A stretch of 64,000 nt of DNA from Anaeromicrobium sediminis (GTDB lineage: Bacteria; Bacillota; Clostridia; Peptostreptococcales; Thermotaleaceae), in NCBI RefSeq assembly GCF_002270055.1, contig NZ_NIBG01000002.1:124001-188000 (forward strand), written 5' to 3'. The first letter of the stretch is position 1. The number at the start of each line of letters is the position of its first letter. Below the pieces are notes generated by a model. That model made no database searches, had not been told where the DNA came from, and was given only the letters and a program-made list of their open reading frames with translations. Shown here piece by piece: positions 1-9,119 of this stretch. The position numbers were made by a program, and so were the translations under genes.

Positions 1-1
1 A

Positions 2-910
2 GGGAAAAGTGTAGATAGGTTAGAAGAATCTATAGAAGAATTTGGATTTTTAGTGGAAGAACAAAAGGAAGTATTTAATGAACAAAATGAACTGATAACA
101 GAGTTGTCAGATAAAAGTGATAATCAAAGAAAATTATCAAATGATATATATGAACAAAAAATACTAGAGATGTTAGGTCCAGCAGTGAAGACACATATAA
201 GTAGTAAGACAGAAATAAAAGTATTTAAATTGGCTGAATTAGGTTACAGAGGATATATTGCCAAGGTCAAATTATTTGATCCTAATGCATTTAAGGTTGT
301 ATTGGGAAAGGACACATTAGGTCAACTAGAGACTACATCAAAGGCAGCTGAGAGAACTGGTGGGATTTTAGCTATTAATGGTGGCGGTTTTTATACGGAA
401 AATAGAAATGGGAAGAGTTATGCTCAGTTAATAGGAAATACAGTAATTGATGGAAAACTAGTGGAGCCTTTTAATGGATATCCTGGAGATTTATTCTTTA
501 CAGGAATTAATAAAAAGGGACAAGTTATAGGAACTGTACCTAAAACAGAAGATGATATAATGAATCTAGATCCTTATCAGGGAGTTAGTTTTACCCCTGT
601 TTTAATTAAGGATTTTGAAAAGGTACAAATTCCTTCTAAATGGGCTAAAACTAATCAACCTAGAACTATTATAGGAAAATATTCTAATGATGATTTAATT
701 ATGATTGTAGTAGACGGAAGACAGGAAAAGTGGAGTAAAGGTGTTAGCCTTGAAAGATTACAAGATAAGTTATTAGAATTAGGAGTAAAGGAAGCATATA
801 ACTTAGATGGTGGTGGTTCAAGTGCCATGTACTACAATGGGACTCTTTTAAATAGACCTTCAGATGGTCATGAAAGACCTGTTGTAAATAATATAGTTAT
901 TATGCCTTAA
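2..910 (+). CDS. Phosphodiester glycosidase (NAGPA-domain) protein, 5' end outside the window
   Basis: The reading frame is open back to the window edge, so the N-terminus is missing; a GTG at 53 is the first possible start inside the window but has no clear Shine-Dalgarno sequence. The visible N-terminal ~60 residues are Glu/Lys/Asn-rich and look like a coiled-coil linker. The rest matches the NAGPA (phosphodiester glycosidase) domain found in bacterial 'exopolysaccharide biosynthesis' proteins and in the human uncovering enzyme. Two family hallmarks are seen: LAINGGGFYTE and, near the C-terminus, YNLDGGGSSAMYYNG. The family cleaves sugar-phosphodiester bonds, usually on cell-surface or exported substrates. 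Family assignment is strong; the substrate is unknown. Confidence 0.85.
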   Translation, partial: GKSVDRLEESIEEFGFLVEEQKEVFNEQNELITELSDKSDNQRKLSNDIYEQKILEMLGPAVKTHISSKTEIKVFKLAELGYRGYIAKVKLFDPNAFKVVLGKDTLGQLETTSKAAERTGGILAINGGGFYTENRNGKSYAQLIGNTVIDGKLVEPFNGYPGDLFFTGINKKGQVIGTVPKTEDDIMNLDPYQGVSFTPVLIKDFEKVQIPSKWAKTNQPRTIIGKYSNDDLIMIVVDGRQEKWSKGVSLERLQDKLLELGVKEAYNLDGGGSSAMYYNGTLLNRPSDGHERPVVNNIVIMP

Positions 911-930
911 GTAGTAAAATTATAAAAAAA

Positions 931-969
931 GGCAACAATAGATTTGAAATCTATTGTTGCCTTTTTATT
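931..969. terminator. Rho-independent terminator, probably bidirectional
   Basis: A near-perfect inverted repeat (GGCAACAATAGAT / ATCTATTGTTGCC) lies between two convergent genes, with T-rich tracts on the 3' side of either strand. Confidence 0.85.
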
Positions 970-994
970 TGGAAGAAATAAAAGGAGTTAAATT

Positions 995-2095
995 CTAAGG
1001 TTCCAATACTACAGCTTCCTTACAATACTTGGTTTTATAACTATATGGATTACAATCAAATTTGGCAATACTGAAGGATGCATAGGGGTTATATTTTCTA
1101 TCATTTAATTTATCCACATATTCTAATAGTCTCTTACCAGGCTTTATGGAAAATTGTTGACAGAATTGATAGGCAGCAATTTTTTGTGCCTTTGACTGAG
1201 GTTCAAATTCCATGTGAAGATTTAATTCCTGTTTAGAATGAATTTCTATGTTCTTCCTAAAGGCTTGGGTATAAAGGGTAGAATCGATTTTTCTTAATTC
1301 ATGAAAGTATTCTCTTTCCTTTTCTGGGTCAGGGCTATAGATACCTGTACTATTTCCAAGTTTATAAAACTCTGATTTATTAATGCCAAAGTTTAAGTTG
1401 ATAGTCTTACTAGTAATGGTATCTGGCTCTATACCACTAGTTTCGGATAAAAGACTCCAATAGGAGTTGCACAGTAGATAAGAATCCCTTGCTATCTCTG
1501 AATTTTTATCTATTAGTATAGTAAAAATTCTCTGTCCCCTTTTAAAGGATACGGGTTTATTATATTCTTTCACAAAGGCTCCATTAATATCTAAGTATCC
1601 AAGTCTATCTTCATACTTAGGCAATATTAAAAATATACCAGGAGTATTCATTTTAGCATATACACTAATAGGAACATAGTCTAGGAGCGATCCAGGTGTC
1701 TCATCAACTACTATTTTTGAAGGGAATCCTGCATAGAACCAATTAGGATCTATCTGGGGAAAGAACCTCCACATTTGGTCGGTAGTTGTATTCTTAATTC
1801 TATTTCTTTCATGTGATCCTAAAGATTTTGGTTTTACAGATACAAAATGCTTTATGGCATCTTTAGGAAGTTGCCTGTTATACCATTTATTCTTTTCCCA
1901 AATTTGACAGCTTACAGAATCATTTTGAATAGAGTTTATCCAAGCCCAAAAGGATGAACCTCTTTTATCCCATACATAAGTACATGTGTTAAAGCAGTTA
2001 CAAAGTTCTTTATAATCTATTTTTTCTGGTAATTTTGAAGGGGTTGGTATTAATGATGGAGGAGATTTTGGTGGTTTTATTTTCATATTTCTCAT
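995..2095 (-). CDS. Hypothetical protein, Pro-rich N-terminus
   Basis: I do not recognise this 366-residue protein. The start is placed at the ATG at 2095, because GGGAGG lies eight bases upstream; a longer reading would add 33 hydrophobic residues with no ribosome binding site. Residues ~5-20 are a Pro/Ser/Lys-rich segment (KPPKSPPSLIPTPSKLP). The remainder is rich in aromatic residues (WAWINS, WYNRQL, WRFFPQ, NWFYAGFP), with several cysteines and no clear membrane span. It stands alone, convergent with the glycosidase gene. A cell-surface or spore role is possible but nothing in the sequence proves it. Confidence 0.6.
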   Translation of the reverse strand: MRNMKIKPPKSPPSLIPTPSKLPEKIDYKELCNCFNTCTYVWDKRGSSFWAWINSIQNDSVSCQIWEKNKWYNRQLPKDAIKHFVSVKPKSLGSHERNRIKNTTTDQMWRFFPQIDPNWFYAGFPSKIVVDETPGSLLDYVPISVYAKMNTPGIFLILPKYEDRLGYLDINGAFVKEYNKPVSFKRGQRIFTILIDKNSEIARDSYLLCNSYWSLLSETSGIEPDTITSKTINLNFGINKSEFYKLGNSTGIYSPDPEKEREYFHELRKIDSTLYTQAFRKNIEIHSKQELNLHMEFEPQSKAQKIAAYQFCQQFSIKPGKRLLEYVDKLNDRKYNPYASFSIAKFDCNPYSYKTKYCKEAVVLEP

Positions 2096-2332
2096 ATAAT
2101 TTACCTCCCGTATAAATAATCCAATAATATTCATTTTATGTAGGAGAATGAAAATTGTGAAAATTATTAATCTTACCACTTTAATTATAGTCATGTAATT
2201 AGATGATAATTTTATAATAAGGAATGATTTTAAAGGTTTGTTAAGGCCCTTAATAATAATTTCCTGTTGCCAAGGAAAAAAATATTAAGTATTATTAAAC
2301 ATAGGAATATAACTGGCTGGGAATAATTGAAT

Positions 2333-2363
2333 AAAAAAATAAAGCAAATATATATTTGCTTTA
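2333..2363 (-). terminator. Terminator of the KTSC gene
   Basis: AAAGCAAATA-TA-TATTTGCTTT inverted repeat, followed on the minus strand by a run of T residues. Confidence 0.7.
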
Positions 2364-2379
2364 TAATCATTTAGTTATT

Positions 2380-2598
2380 CTAAAAATTAGTAACTCTTTT
2401 ATGAGGATAATTGTTACGAATTCTATTATGTAAGAAATATCCACGAATTGGAGCTTTAGTTAAGTCACTATAGATACATTTGGGGACTCCATAATGCTTA
2501 TACATTTCTCCGTCATAAAACTCTATTGTTAAAATCTTCTCGCTTAAGTCATATTTGATAGACTTTATATTGTCTGTGAAAGGTGTTTCAAAAGACAT
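2380..2598 (-). CDS. KTSC domain-containing small protein
   Basis: A 72-residue protein that is essentially one KTSC domain. Seen features are the early Ser/Ile-Lys segment (IKSIKYD), the central FYDGEMYKHYGVP turn, and the late GYFLHNRIRNNYP segment that corresponds to the family's C-terminal 'G.yfn..Ir..Y' block. KTSC domains occur alone or attached to lysyl-tRNA synthetases and phage proteins; their biochemical role is not settled. The ATG start is preceded by AAGGGGG. It is transcribed alone and has its own terminator. Confidence 0.75.
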   Translation of the reverse strand: MSFETPFTDNIKSIKYDLSEKILTIEFYDGEMYKHYGVPKCIYSDLTKAPIRGYFLHNRIRNNYPHKRVTNF

Positions 2599-2732
2599 TA
2601 TAATTCCCCCTTGTGTTGTAATACTAGCATAGAATGATTATACCAAATTAATAATTAGAAAAATGTAAAAAACTGTAGTAGATAAAAAAATAATAATTTA
2701 AAGAATAAAAAAAACTGTGGGGATTGGTACGT

Positions 2733-3272
2733 ATGGAAATTGGTGCAAAAATAAAATCATTAAGGACTGTAAATGGCCTTACTCAAGAAGAACTTGCCAT
2801 AAGGTCAGACCTGACAAAAGGGTTTATTTCTCAGATAGAGAGAGATTTAACTTCTCCATCTATAGCTACTTTAATGGATATACTAGAGGCTCTAGGGACG
2901 GACATTGAAAAGTTTTTTAGTAACCCTATTCAAAAGAAGGTAGTGTATACTAAGGAAGAAATAATATCCAGTGAAAACGACAAATTTAAACATTCTATTG
3001 ATTGGTTAATATCAAATGCACAAAAAAATGTAATGGAGCCTATACTTATGACTATTGAAAGTGGAGGCCAATCAAATGTGGATAAACCCCATGAAGGGGA
3101 AGAGTTTGGATATGTATTATCAGGAAGTGTATATGTAGTATTGGGAAAATCTAAATACAAAGTAAACAAGGGTGAAAGTTTTTATTTTAAGGCAGATAAG
3201 GATCATTATTTGGAAAACTCTTTTAAAAGAGTTGCAAAGGTCATATGGGTATCTTGCCCACCATCCTTTTAG
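2733..3272 (+). CDS. XRE-family regulator with C-terminal cupin domain
   Basis: A 179-residue transcription factor. Residues ~5-60 form a helix-turn-helix of the XRE/Cro type (IKSLRTVNGLTQEELA, KGFISQIERDLTSPSIATL). Residues ~105-175 form a cupin_2 sensor domain (HEGEEFGYVLSGSVYVVLG, KGESFYFKADKDHYLEN). This is the architecture of PuuR/SinR-like regulators that sense small metabolites such as polyamines. The ATG at 2733 is chosen because GGGG at 2719-2722 is correctly spaced for it; a TTG nine bases upstream would overlap that site. The gene stands alone with its own terminator, so the regulon cannot be deduced from neighbours. Confidence 0.85.
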   Translation: MEIGAKIKSLRTVNGLTQEELAIRSDLTKGFISQIERDLTSPSIATLMDILEALGTDIEKFFSNPIQKKVVYTKEEIISSENDKFKHSIDWLISNAQKNVMEPILMTIESGGQSNVDKPHEGEEFGYVLSGSVYVVLGKSKYKVNKGESFYFKADKDHYLENSFKRVAKVIWVSCPPSF

Positions 3273-3291
3273 AAGTTAATAGCTAAAATTA

Positions 3292-3334
3292 AAATGGTGT
3301 AATAAAGGGAAGTCTTTATTACACCATTTTTCTG
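3292..3334. terminator. Rho-independent terminator
   Basis: Sixteen-bp perfect stem AAATGGTGTAATAAAG / CTTTATTACACCATTT with a six-base loop, followed by a short T tract; it ends the XRE-cupin gene. Confidence 0.85.
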
Positions 3335-3436
3335 TGTAAATTATATTTAGGTATGTTCGATCGTATCCTATAGGAAACTATTAGTATTACAGAAGTAGGA
3401 TATTTCTAAAATTAAAGTATGGTTGTATAAATTACT

Positions 3437-3814
3437 TTACCAAATGGCAACTAATACTAAGAACCACAATAGTAAACTTGAACCACTTACATATTGTGGT
3501 TGCGGTGGATAGGGTTTTCCAGCAGATCTAACTCTAGTATTTTGAGAAAGGAGCCTCTTTACATACTCTATATTTGCTTTTGTTTCGTCCGTTACGAAAC
3601 CTTTCATTTGGGCTAGCGTATCTAAGTTGTGTATATGTTGATCAATTACCTCTGGGCTAACTCTAGATTTTATTCTCAGAATTTCTCTAGAAATTTGTCT
3701 TTTATTTTTATTTTCATAGTCCTTACGAAACTTTTCAAATTCCTCCTGTTCTTCAGGGGACAATAGACTAGAATTTAAAACATAAGCAAAAGCATGAGCA
3801 GACATATCCTTCAT
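3437..3814 (-). CDS. Small hypothetical protein with C-terminal membrane anchor
   Basis: A 125-residue protein of unknown function. The ATG at 3814 has GGGAGGTG just upstream, so it is preferred over a start ten codons earlier. Residues ~1-90 are charged and helical (SPEEQEEFEKFRKDYENKNKR, then a segment around VIDQHIHNLDTLAQM). A Pro-rich hinge (GKPYPPQPQYVSG) leads to a C-terminal hydrophobic tail (SSLLLWFLVLVAIW) that would be a tail anchor. Small tail-anchored proteins of this sort are common in spore formers, but a sporulation role is only a guess. Confidence 0.55.
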   Translation of the reverse strand: MKDMSAHAFAYVLNSSLLSPEEQEEFEKFRKDYENKNKRQISREILRIKSRVSPEVIDQHIHNLDTLAQMKGFVTDETKANIEYVKRLLSQNTRVRSAGKPYPPQPQYVSGSSLLLWFLVLVAIW

Positions 3815-3951
3815 GACTTCACCTCCCGGAATTTTTCTTTGCACTAATATTTTATGTATTTATAAGGAAATTGTTCCAAAATTATGGAAACTTTGATCTA
3901 AAACGGGGAGTTAAGTCATATGAGAAGAAAGTACATTCATTAAATTAAGTG

Positions 3952-3980
3952 TTGACAACGATTTCCCTGTTTGATAAAAT
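3952..3980 (+). promoter_or_regulatory. Sigma-A promoter of the PTS gene
   Basis: TTGACA at 3952-3957 and TAAAAT at 3975-3980 with an exact 17-bp spacer, about 195 bp upstream of the PTS coding region and just ahead of the antiterminator leader. Confidence 0.8.
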
Positions 3981-4001
3981 AAGTTCAAATAAAATATTTT
4001 T

Positions 4002-4079
4002 CGCGTGTTACTAATGTATATTAGGCATGAGCTATTAGTTTTGTATTAACATACAAATCTATTAGTTCATGCCTTTTTT
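4002..4079 (+). promoter_or_regulatory. RAT antiterminator overlapping a terminator (GlcT/BglG-type control)
   Basis: The leader contains cgcgtgttactaatgtatat followed by taggcatgag, which closely resembles the RNA antiterminator of Bacillus ptsG that is bound by GlcT. Its 3' half is also the 5' arm of a long terminator stem (AGGCATGA at 4023-4030 with TCATGCCT at 4067-4074, continued by imperfect pairing) followed by a T run. The two structures are mutually exclusive. The inference is that a BglG-family antiterminator, controlled by the PTS itself, allows read-through when sugar is present. The gene for that protein is not in this window. Confidence 0.8.
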
Positions 4080-4174
4080 ATTTCTATTAAAAGATTGCTA
4101 GAAAGCATAAGTAATAACGAGGAATTTTAAATCTATTTAATATCTAGCAATCTTAAAATAAAGGAGGAGGAATT

Positions 4175-5563
4175 ATGAATTTATTTTCAAAAGCACAAAA
4201 ACTCGGCAAAGCTTTAATGTTACCTGTGGCAGTATTGCCTGTAGCAGCATTACTTCTAAGGTTAGGCCAAGGGGATGTATTTAATCTACCATTTATGGCA
4301 GCAGCAGGAAGTGCCATATTCTCTAATCTAGCTCTATTATTTGCTATAGGTGTTGCCGTAGGTTTATCTAAGGGAAATACTGGAGCAGCAGGATTGGCAG
4401 GAGCTGTAGGTTACTTTACACTAACAGCTGGAGCAACAACTATTAATGAAGAGATAAATATGGGTGTACTTGCAGGTTTCATAGCAGGTATTGTGGCTGG
4501 AAATGTGTATAATAAGTATCACAATATTAAATTACCAGATTGGTTAGGATTCTTTGGTGGAAAAAGATTTGTACCTATTATGACATCTTTTATCTGTATT
4601 GTATTAGCAGGAATATTTGGTTATATTTGGCCACCTATTCAAAATATAATTGATGGAATTGGTAACTGGATGATAGGGGCAGGAGCTGTTGGAGTATTTG
4701 CCTTTGGATTCTTAAATAGATTATTGATTCCAATAGGCCTACATCACGTTCTTAACACTATAGTATGGTTTGTATTTGGTGAATTTACTAAGGCTGATGG
4801 AACTGTAGTAACAGGGGATTTAAATAGATACTTTGCAGGAGATCCAACTGCTGGTGGATTTATGGCAGGTTTCTTCCCAGTAATGATGTTTGGTTTAGTT
4901 GCTGTAGCATTAGCCATGTATACTACTGCAAAGCCAAAGAATAGAAAGGCAGTAGCAGGAGCTTTAATATCAGTAGGATTCACTTCATTCTTAACAGGTA
5001 TAACAGAACCTATCGAATTTATGTTCATGTTCTTAGCACCAGTACTGTATTTTGTTCATGCGTTACTTACAGGTGCGGCTATGGCAATTTGTTATGTGAT
5101 GGGAATTAAACATGGTTTTGGTTTCTCTGGCGGTGCTATAGACTTTTTCCTAAATATGAAATATGCTACTAACGGATGGATGTTAGTGGCAATAGGAGCT
5201 GTATTCTTTGTGATTTACTACTTCTTATTTGTATTTGTTATAAAGAAGATGGATTTACCAACGCCTGGTAGATTAGATGAGGAATCTGATGGAAGTGAAG
5301 ATTTTATCATAGAAGAAAAGGGGATAGATGGTTTAGCAGCAGAGTATGTGGAAAGATTAGGTGGAGCTAAAAATATAGTAGAGATAGATGCTTGTATAAC
5401 TAGACTTAGATTAGTATTAACAGATAGCTCTATGGTTGATGATTCTAAGTTAAAGGCATTAGGAGCATCAGGAGTTATTAGACCTAATAAAAAGAATATG
5501 CAAGTAATCGTAGGAACAAAGGCTGAAATATTAGCTGAGGAGATTAAGAATATAATTAGATAA
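4175..5563 (+). CDS. nagE: PTS transporter EIICB, N-acetylglucosamine/glucose type
   Basis: A 462-residue membrane permease that imports and phosphorylates a hexose at the expense of phospho-EIIB. Residues ~1-365 are the EIIC domain with many membrane segments and family motifs (FFGGKRFVPI, GDPTAGGFMAGFFP, TGITEPIEF). Residues ~390-462 are the EIIB domain with the phosphorylation site Cys407 in DACITRLRL. There is no EIIA domain, so a separate EIIA must serve it. The FFGGKRF and GDPTAG motifs favour the N-acetylglucosamine (NagE) subgroup, whereas the leader resembles that of glucose permeases; the substrate is therefore uncertain between the two. Start: ATG preceded by AAGGAGGAGG. Confidence 0.85.
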   Translation: MNLFSKAQKLGKALMLPVAVLPVAALLLRLGQGDVFNLPFMAAAGSAIFSNLALLFAIGVAVGLSKGNTGAAGLAGAVGYFTLTAGATTINEEINMGVLAGFIAGIVAGNVYNKYHNIKLPDWLGFFGGKRFVPIMTSFICIVLAGIFGYIWPPIQNIIDGIGNWMIGAGAVGVFAFGFLNRLLIPIGLHHVLNTIVWFVFGEFTKADGTVVTGDLNRYFAGDPTAGGFMAGFFPVMMFGLVAVALAMYTTAKPKNRKAVAGALISVGFTSFLTGITEPIEFMFMFLAPVLYFVHALLTGAAMAICYVMGIKHGFGFSGGAIDFFLNMKYATNGWMLVAIGAVFFVIYYFLFVFVIKKMDLPTPGRLDEESDGSEDFIIEEKGIDGLAAEYVERLGGAKNIVEIDACITRLRLVLTDSSMVDDSKLKALGASGVIRPNKKNMQVIVGTKAEILAEEIKNIIR

Positions 5564-5570
5564 ATACAGA

Positions 5571-5604
5571 AATCCTAAAGGGGTAAAATCCTTTAGGATT
5601 TTTT
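5571..5604 (+). terminator. Terminator of the PTS gene
   Basis: AATCCTAAAGG / CCTTTAGGATT stem followed by TTTTTAT. Confidence 0.85.
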
Positions 5605-5691
5605 ATATGCTAATTATAATGAAGGTCCCGTATTAAAATTCTAAAGTGTGGCAATAATGTAAAAATAAAAGGATGAATTTGTAGAATTTCC

Positions 5692-5721
5692 TTGACATAA
5701 AGGGACTTTTCTTATTAAAAT
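5692..5721 (+). promoter_or_regulatory. Promoter of ileS
   Basis: TTGACA at 5692-5697 and TAAAAT at 5716-5721 (18-bp spacer), directly upstream of the T-box leader. Confidence 0.65.
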
Positions 5722-5747
5722 AGGATGTAAACAAATATGTAAAAAAC

Positions 5748-5980
5748 TGTGATAAGGACAGTAGTAAAAATAAACTTGGTTACAGAGAGATAATCATTAG
5801 TTGAGAGATTATTACCAAACTTTTTATGAAGATCACCTTTGAGTTGAAATCCCCAAAATTTTAGTAAGGATTTCCGTCTGCATACGTTACATGCATAAAG
5901 TGATAGAACTTTTGTTTTATAACAAGGGTGGTAACGCGGTGAATAATCGTCCCTAAGCATTTTTGCTTAGGGATTTTATT
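5748..5980 (+). promoter_or_regulatory. T-box leader, isoleucine specifier
   Basis: A tRNA-sensing T-box riboswitch. The conserved T-box sequence AGGGTGGTAACGCGG is at 5924-5938. It is followed by a terminator stem TCCCTAAGCA / TGCTTAGGGA (5949-5972) and a T run. Stem I landmarks are visible: an early AGTAG, an AGAGAT bulge, the GTTGAGAG apical motif, and a specifier region GAAGATCACC, where ATC at 5832-5834 reads as isoleucine. Uncharged tRNA-Ile should stabilise the antiterminator and turn on ileS. Specifier and downstream gene agree. Confidence 0.92.
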
Positions 5981-6014
5981 TTTGGATAAAATAGTTTAGA
6001 AAGGATTGATATTA

Positions 6015-9000
6015 ATGGAAAAGTTTAAAACATTATCACCTCTACCAGTGGCAGAGAATGAAAGTCAAATATCAGACTTTTGGGATAATGCGGATGTATT
6101 AGAAAAATGTATAACAACTAGAGCTGATAAAGAATCTTTTGTATTCTTCGAAGGGCCTCCAACTGCCAATGGTAGACCTGGAATACACCATGTTATGGCA
6201 AGAACTTTAAAGGATTCTGTTTGTAGATTTAAGACTATGAAGGGTTACCAAGTAAAGAGAAAGGCTGGATGGGATACTCATGGTCTTCCTGTTGAGATTG
6301 AAGTTGAAAAGCAACTTAAATTATCAAGCAAACCTGAAATAGAAGCCTATGGTCTTGATAAATTCAATGAAAAGTGTAGAGAGTCTGTATTCTCTTATGA
6401 AAAGCAATGGAGAGAAATGACTAGAAGAATGGGATATGCCATTGATTTAGATAACCCATACATAACTTTAGATAACAATTATATTGAGTCCGTATGGTGG
6501 ATTTTAAATAAGTTCTTCCAAGAAGGATATATGTATGAAGGACATAAGATACTTCCATACTGCCCTAGATGTGGAACTGGTCTTGCATCCCATGAGGTTG
6601 CTCAAGGATATAAGGAAGTAAAGACTAACACAGTTATAGCTGCATTTAAAAGAAAAGATGCAGATGAGCACTTCCTAGTATGGACTACTACTCCATGGAC
6701 ATTAGCGTCAAATGTAGCATTAGCTGTAAATCCTAATGAGACTTATATTAAAGCTAATTCACAAGGAAATATATTCTATGTGGAAAAATCTCTATCAAAA
6801 CGAGTCTTAGGGGAAGAGTTTGAAGTAATTGAAGAATTAAAGGGTAAAGACTTAGAGTACATGGAATATGAACAATTAATGCCATTTTTAGATGTGGATA
6901 AAAAAGGATTCTATGTAACTTGTGCAGACTATGTAACTACAGAAGATGGTACAGGTATCGTTCATATAGCACCAGCCTTTGGTGAGGATGATTACCAAGT
7001 AGGAAGAAAGTATGGTCTTCCAGTACTAAACCCTGTAAGTGAAGAAGGTAAATATACTGCCACTCCATGGGAAGGTAAATTCGTAATGGATTGTGACGTA
7101 GACATTATAAAGTGGTTACATGCTGAAGGTAAATTGTTCAAAAAAGAAAAAATGGAGCACAACTATCCACATTGCTGGAGATGTTCAACTCCACTGATTT
7201 ACTATGCTAAGCCAAGTTGGTATATAGAAATGACTAAGCTTAAAGACAAGCTTATTGAAAATAACAATACAGTAAACTGGTATCCAGATTATGTAGGAGA
7301 AAAGAGATTTGGAAACTGGCTTGAGAACTTAAATGACTGGGCATTATCTAGAAACAGATATTGGGGTACACCACTTAATGTTTGGAGATGCGAGTGTGGA
7401 CATATTGATTCAGTAGGATCACGTGCCGAACTTGCAGAGCGTGCTATTGAAGATATAGATGAGTCTATTGAACTTCATAGACCATATGTGGATGATGTTC
7501 ATTTAAAGTGTGAGAAATGTGAAGGTACAATGACTAGAGTGTCAGAAGTTATTGACTGTTGGTTTGATAGTGGAGCTATGCCTTATGCACAACATCATTA
7601 TCCATTTGAAAACAAAGAAGATTTTGATGGTGGATTATTCCCAGCAGACTTTATCTGTGAAGGTATTGACCAAACTCGTGGATGGTTCTATTCATTACTT
7701 GCCATATCTACTTTTGTTAAGGGAGTTTCTCCTTACAAAAATGTATTGGTAAATGATTTATTACTAGATAAGGACGGAAGAAAAATGTCTAAGTCTAGAG
7801 GAAATACAGTAGATCCATTTAAATTATTTGATAAGTATGGAGCTGACGTATTAAGATGGTACCTATTATATGTATCACCTGCATGGACTCCAACTAGATT
7901 TGATGAAGAGGGACTTAAGGAAGTTCAATCTAAGTTCTTTGGAACTATTAAGAACGTATACAACTTCTTCACATTATATGCAAATACAGATAATATAGAT
8001 CCAAAATCTTTCTTCGTACCATATGATGAAAGACCAGAGTTAGATAGATGGATATTATCTAAATTTAACAGTGTAGTTAAGAGCGTACTAGGAGAGCTTG
8101 AAGTATATGACTTAACTAAAACTGTAAGAAAGATCCAAGAGTTTGTAAATGAAGATTTATCTAATTGGTATATTCGTCGTGCTAGAAGAAGATTTTGGGC
8201 TACTGAATTAAATGATGATAAAAAGGCAGTTTACAATACTACTTATGAAATATTAGTGGGAGTAGCAAAGCTTGCCGCACCATTTGCACCATTCTTAACA
8301 GAAGAAATCTATCAAAAGTTAACTGAAGATGAATCTGTACACTTAGCATTCTATCCAACAGTTAATGACAGTTTAATCGACTTAAAGGTTGAAGAGAGAA
8401 TGGACTTAGTAAGAGATTTAGTAGGTCTTGGTCGTGCTGCAAGGGCTCAATCTAAGATAAAGGTACGTCAACCAATTCAAAAGGCATTAGTTGATGGAAA
8501 ATATGAAAGTCTAATAAGTGATTTAGTTCCTCTTATGAAAGAAGAGTTAAATATCAAAGAAGTTTCATTTGAAAAGGACTTAAGTGAATTTATGAACTTT
8601 AGTTTAAAACCAAACTTCAAGGTTGCAGGACCTAAGCTTGGAAAGAATATAAAATTATTCGGTAAAGCTTTAAGTCAATTAGATTCACAAGTGGTAGTTC
8701 CTAAACTTGAAGCTGGAGAGGCTATTGAAATAGATTTAGATGGAGAAACCCTACAAGTAGACAAGGAATTAGTATTAATTAACATAGCTGCTAAAGAAGG
8801 TTTTACAGTAGAAATGATGAACAACCTATTTGTAATCCTAGATACGCACTTAACTGAAGAGTTAATAAATGAAGGATATGCTAGAGAGTTTATTTCTAAA
8901 GTTCAACAAATGCGTAAGAACAATGGATATGAAATGATGGATAAGATAAAAATTTACTTCAATGCTAATGATGAAGTGGCAACTGCTATAGAAGCTCACA

Positions 9001-9113
9001 GAGACTATATTATGCAAGAAGTATTAGCAGAAGAATTAGTTAAGGTTGATGAAGAGTTAGAAATTCAAAACATTAACGGACATGATACGGGAATAAAATT
9101 AGAAAAAATGTAG
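6015..9113 (+). CDS. ileS: Isoleucyl-tRNA synthetase, class-2 (eukaryote-like) type with GIHH motif
   Basis: A 1032-residue cytoplasmic enzyme that charges tRNA-Ile. The ATG at 6015 follows GAAAGGA; a TTG nine bases earlier is too close to it. Landmarks: class I signature region GPPTANGRPGIHHVMART (residues 47-64), GWDTHGLPVE, an editing domain with TTTPWTLASN, and KMSKS at 590-594, then the anticodon-binding half. Overall resemblance is to IleRS2, the group that includes eukaryotic cytosolic and mupirocin-resistant bacterial enzymes. The canonical HxGH signature is replaced by GIHH (residues 56-59), an exchange of positions one and three. It is the only ileS in the window; whether a second one exists elsewhere is unknown. 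Confidence 0.95.
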   Translation: MEKFKTLSPLPVAENESQISDFWDNADVLEKCITTRADKESFVFFEGPPTANGRPGIHHVMARTLKDSVCRFKTMKGYQVKRKAGWDTHGLPVEIEVEKQLKLSSKPEIEAYGLDKFNEKCRESVFSYEKQWREMTRRMGYAIDLDNPYITLDNNYIESVWWILNKFFQEGYMYEGHKILPYCPRCGTGLASHEVAQGYKEVKTNTVIAAFKRKDADEHFLVWTTTPWTLASNVALAVNPNETYIKANSQGNIFYVEKSLSKRVLGEEFEVIEELKGKDLEYMEYEQLMPFLDVDKKGFYVTCADYVTTEDGTGIVHIAPAFGEDDYQVGRKYGLPVLNPVSEEGKYTATPWEGKFVMDCDVDIIKWLHAEGKLFKKEKMEHNYPHCWRCSTPLIYYAKPSWYIEMTKLKDKLIENNNTVNWYPDYVGEKRFGNWLENLNDWALSRNRYWGTPLNVWRCECGHIDSVGSRAELAERAIEDIDESIELHRPYVDDVHLKCEKCEGTMTRVSEVIDCWFDSGAMPYAQHHYPFENKEDFDGGLFPADFICEGIDQTRGWFYSLLAISTFVKGVSPYKNVLVNDLLLDKDGRKMSKSRGNTVDPFKLFDKYGADVLRWYLLYVSPAWTPTRFDEEGLKEVQSKFFGTIKNVYNFFTLYANTDNIDPKSFFVPYDERPELDRWILSKFNSVVKSVLGELEVYDLTKTVRKIQEFVNEDLSNWYIRRARRRFWATELNDDKKAVYNTTYEILVGVAKLAAPFAPFLTEEIYQKLTEDESVHLAFYPTVNDSLIDLKVEERMDLVRDLVGLGRAARAQSKIKVRQPIQKALVDGKYESLISDLVPLMKEELNIKEVSFEKDLSEFMNFSLKPNFKVAGPKLGKNIKLFGKALSQLDSQVVVPKLEAGEAIEIDLDGETLQVDKELVLINIAAKEGFTVEMMNNLFVILDTHLTEELINEGYAREFISKVQQMRKNNGYEMMDKIKIYFNANDEVATAIEAHRDYIMQEVLAEELVKVDEELEIQNINGHDTGIKLEKM

Positions 9114-9119
9114 TATGTA

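Noticed and set aside
2717-2908. A 63-codon plus-strand frame overlapping the XRE-cupin gene
   Set aside because: It is an out-of-frame shadow of the helix-turn-helix region, which has the clear family signature.
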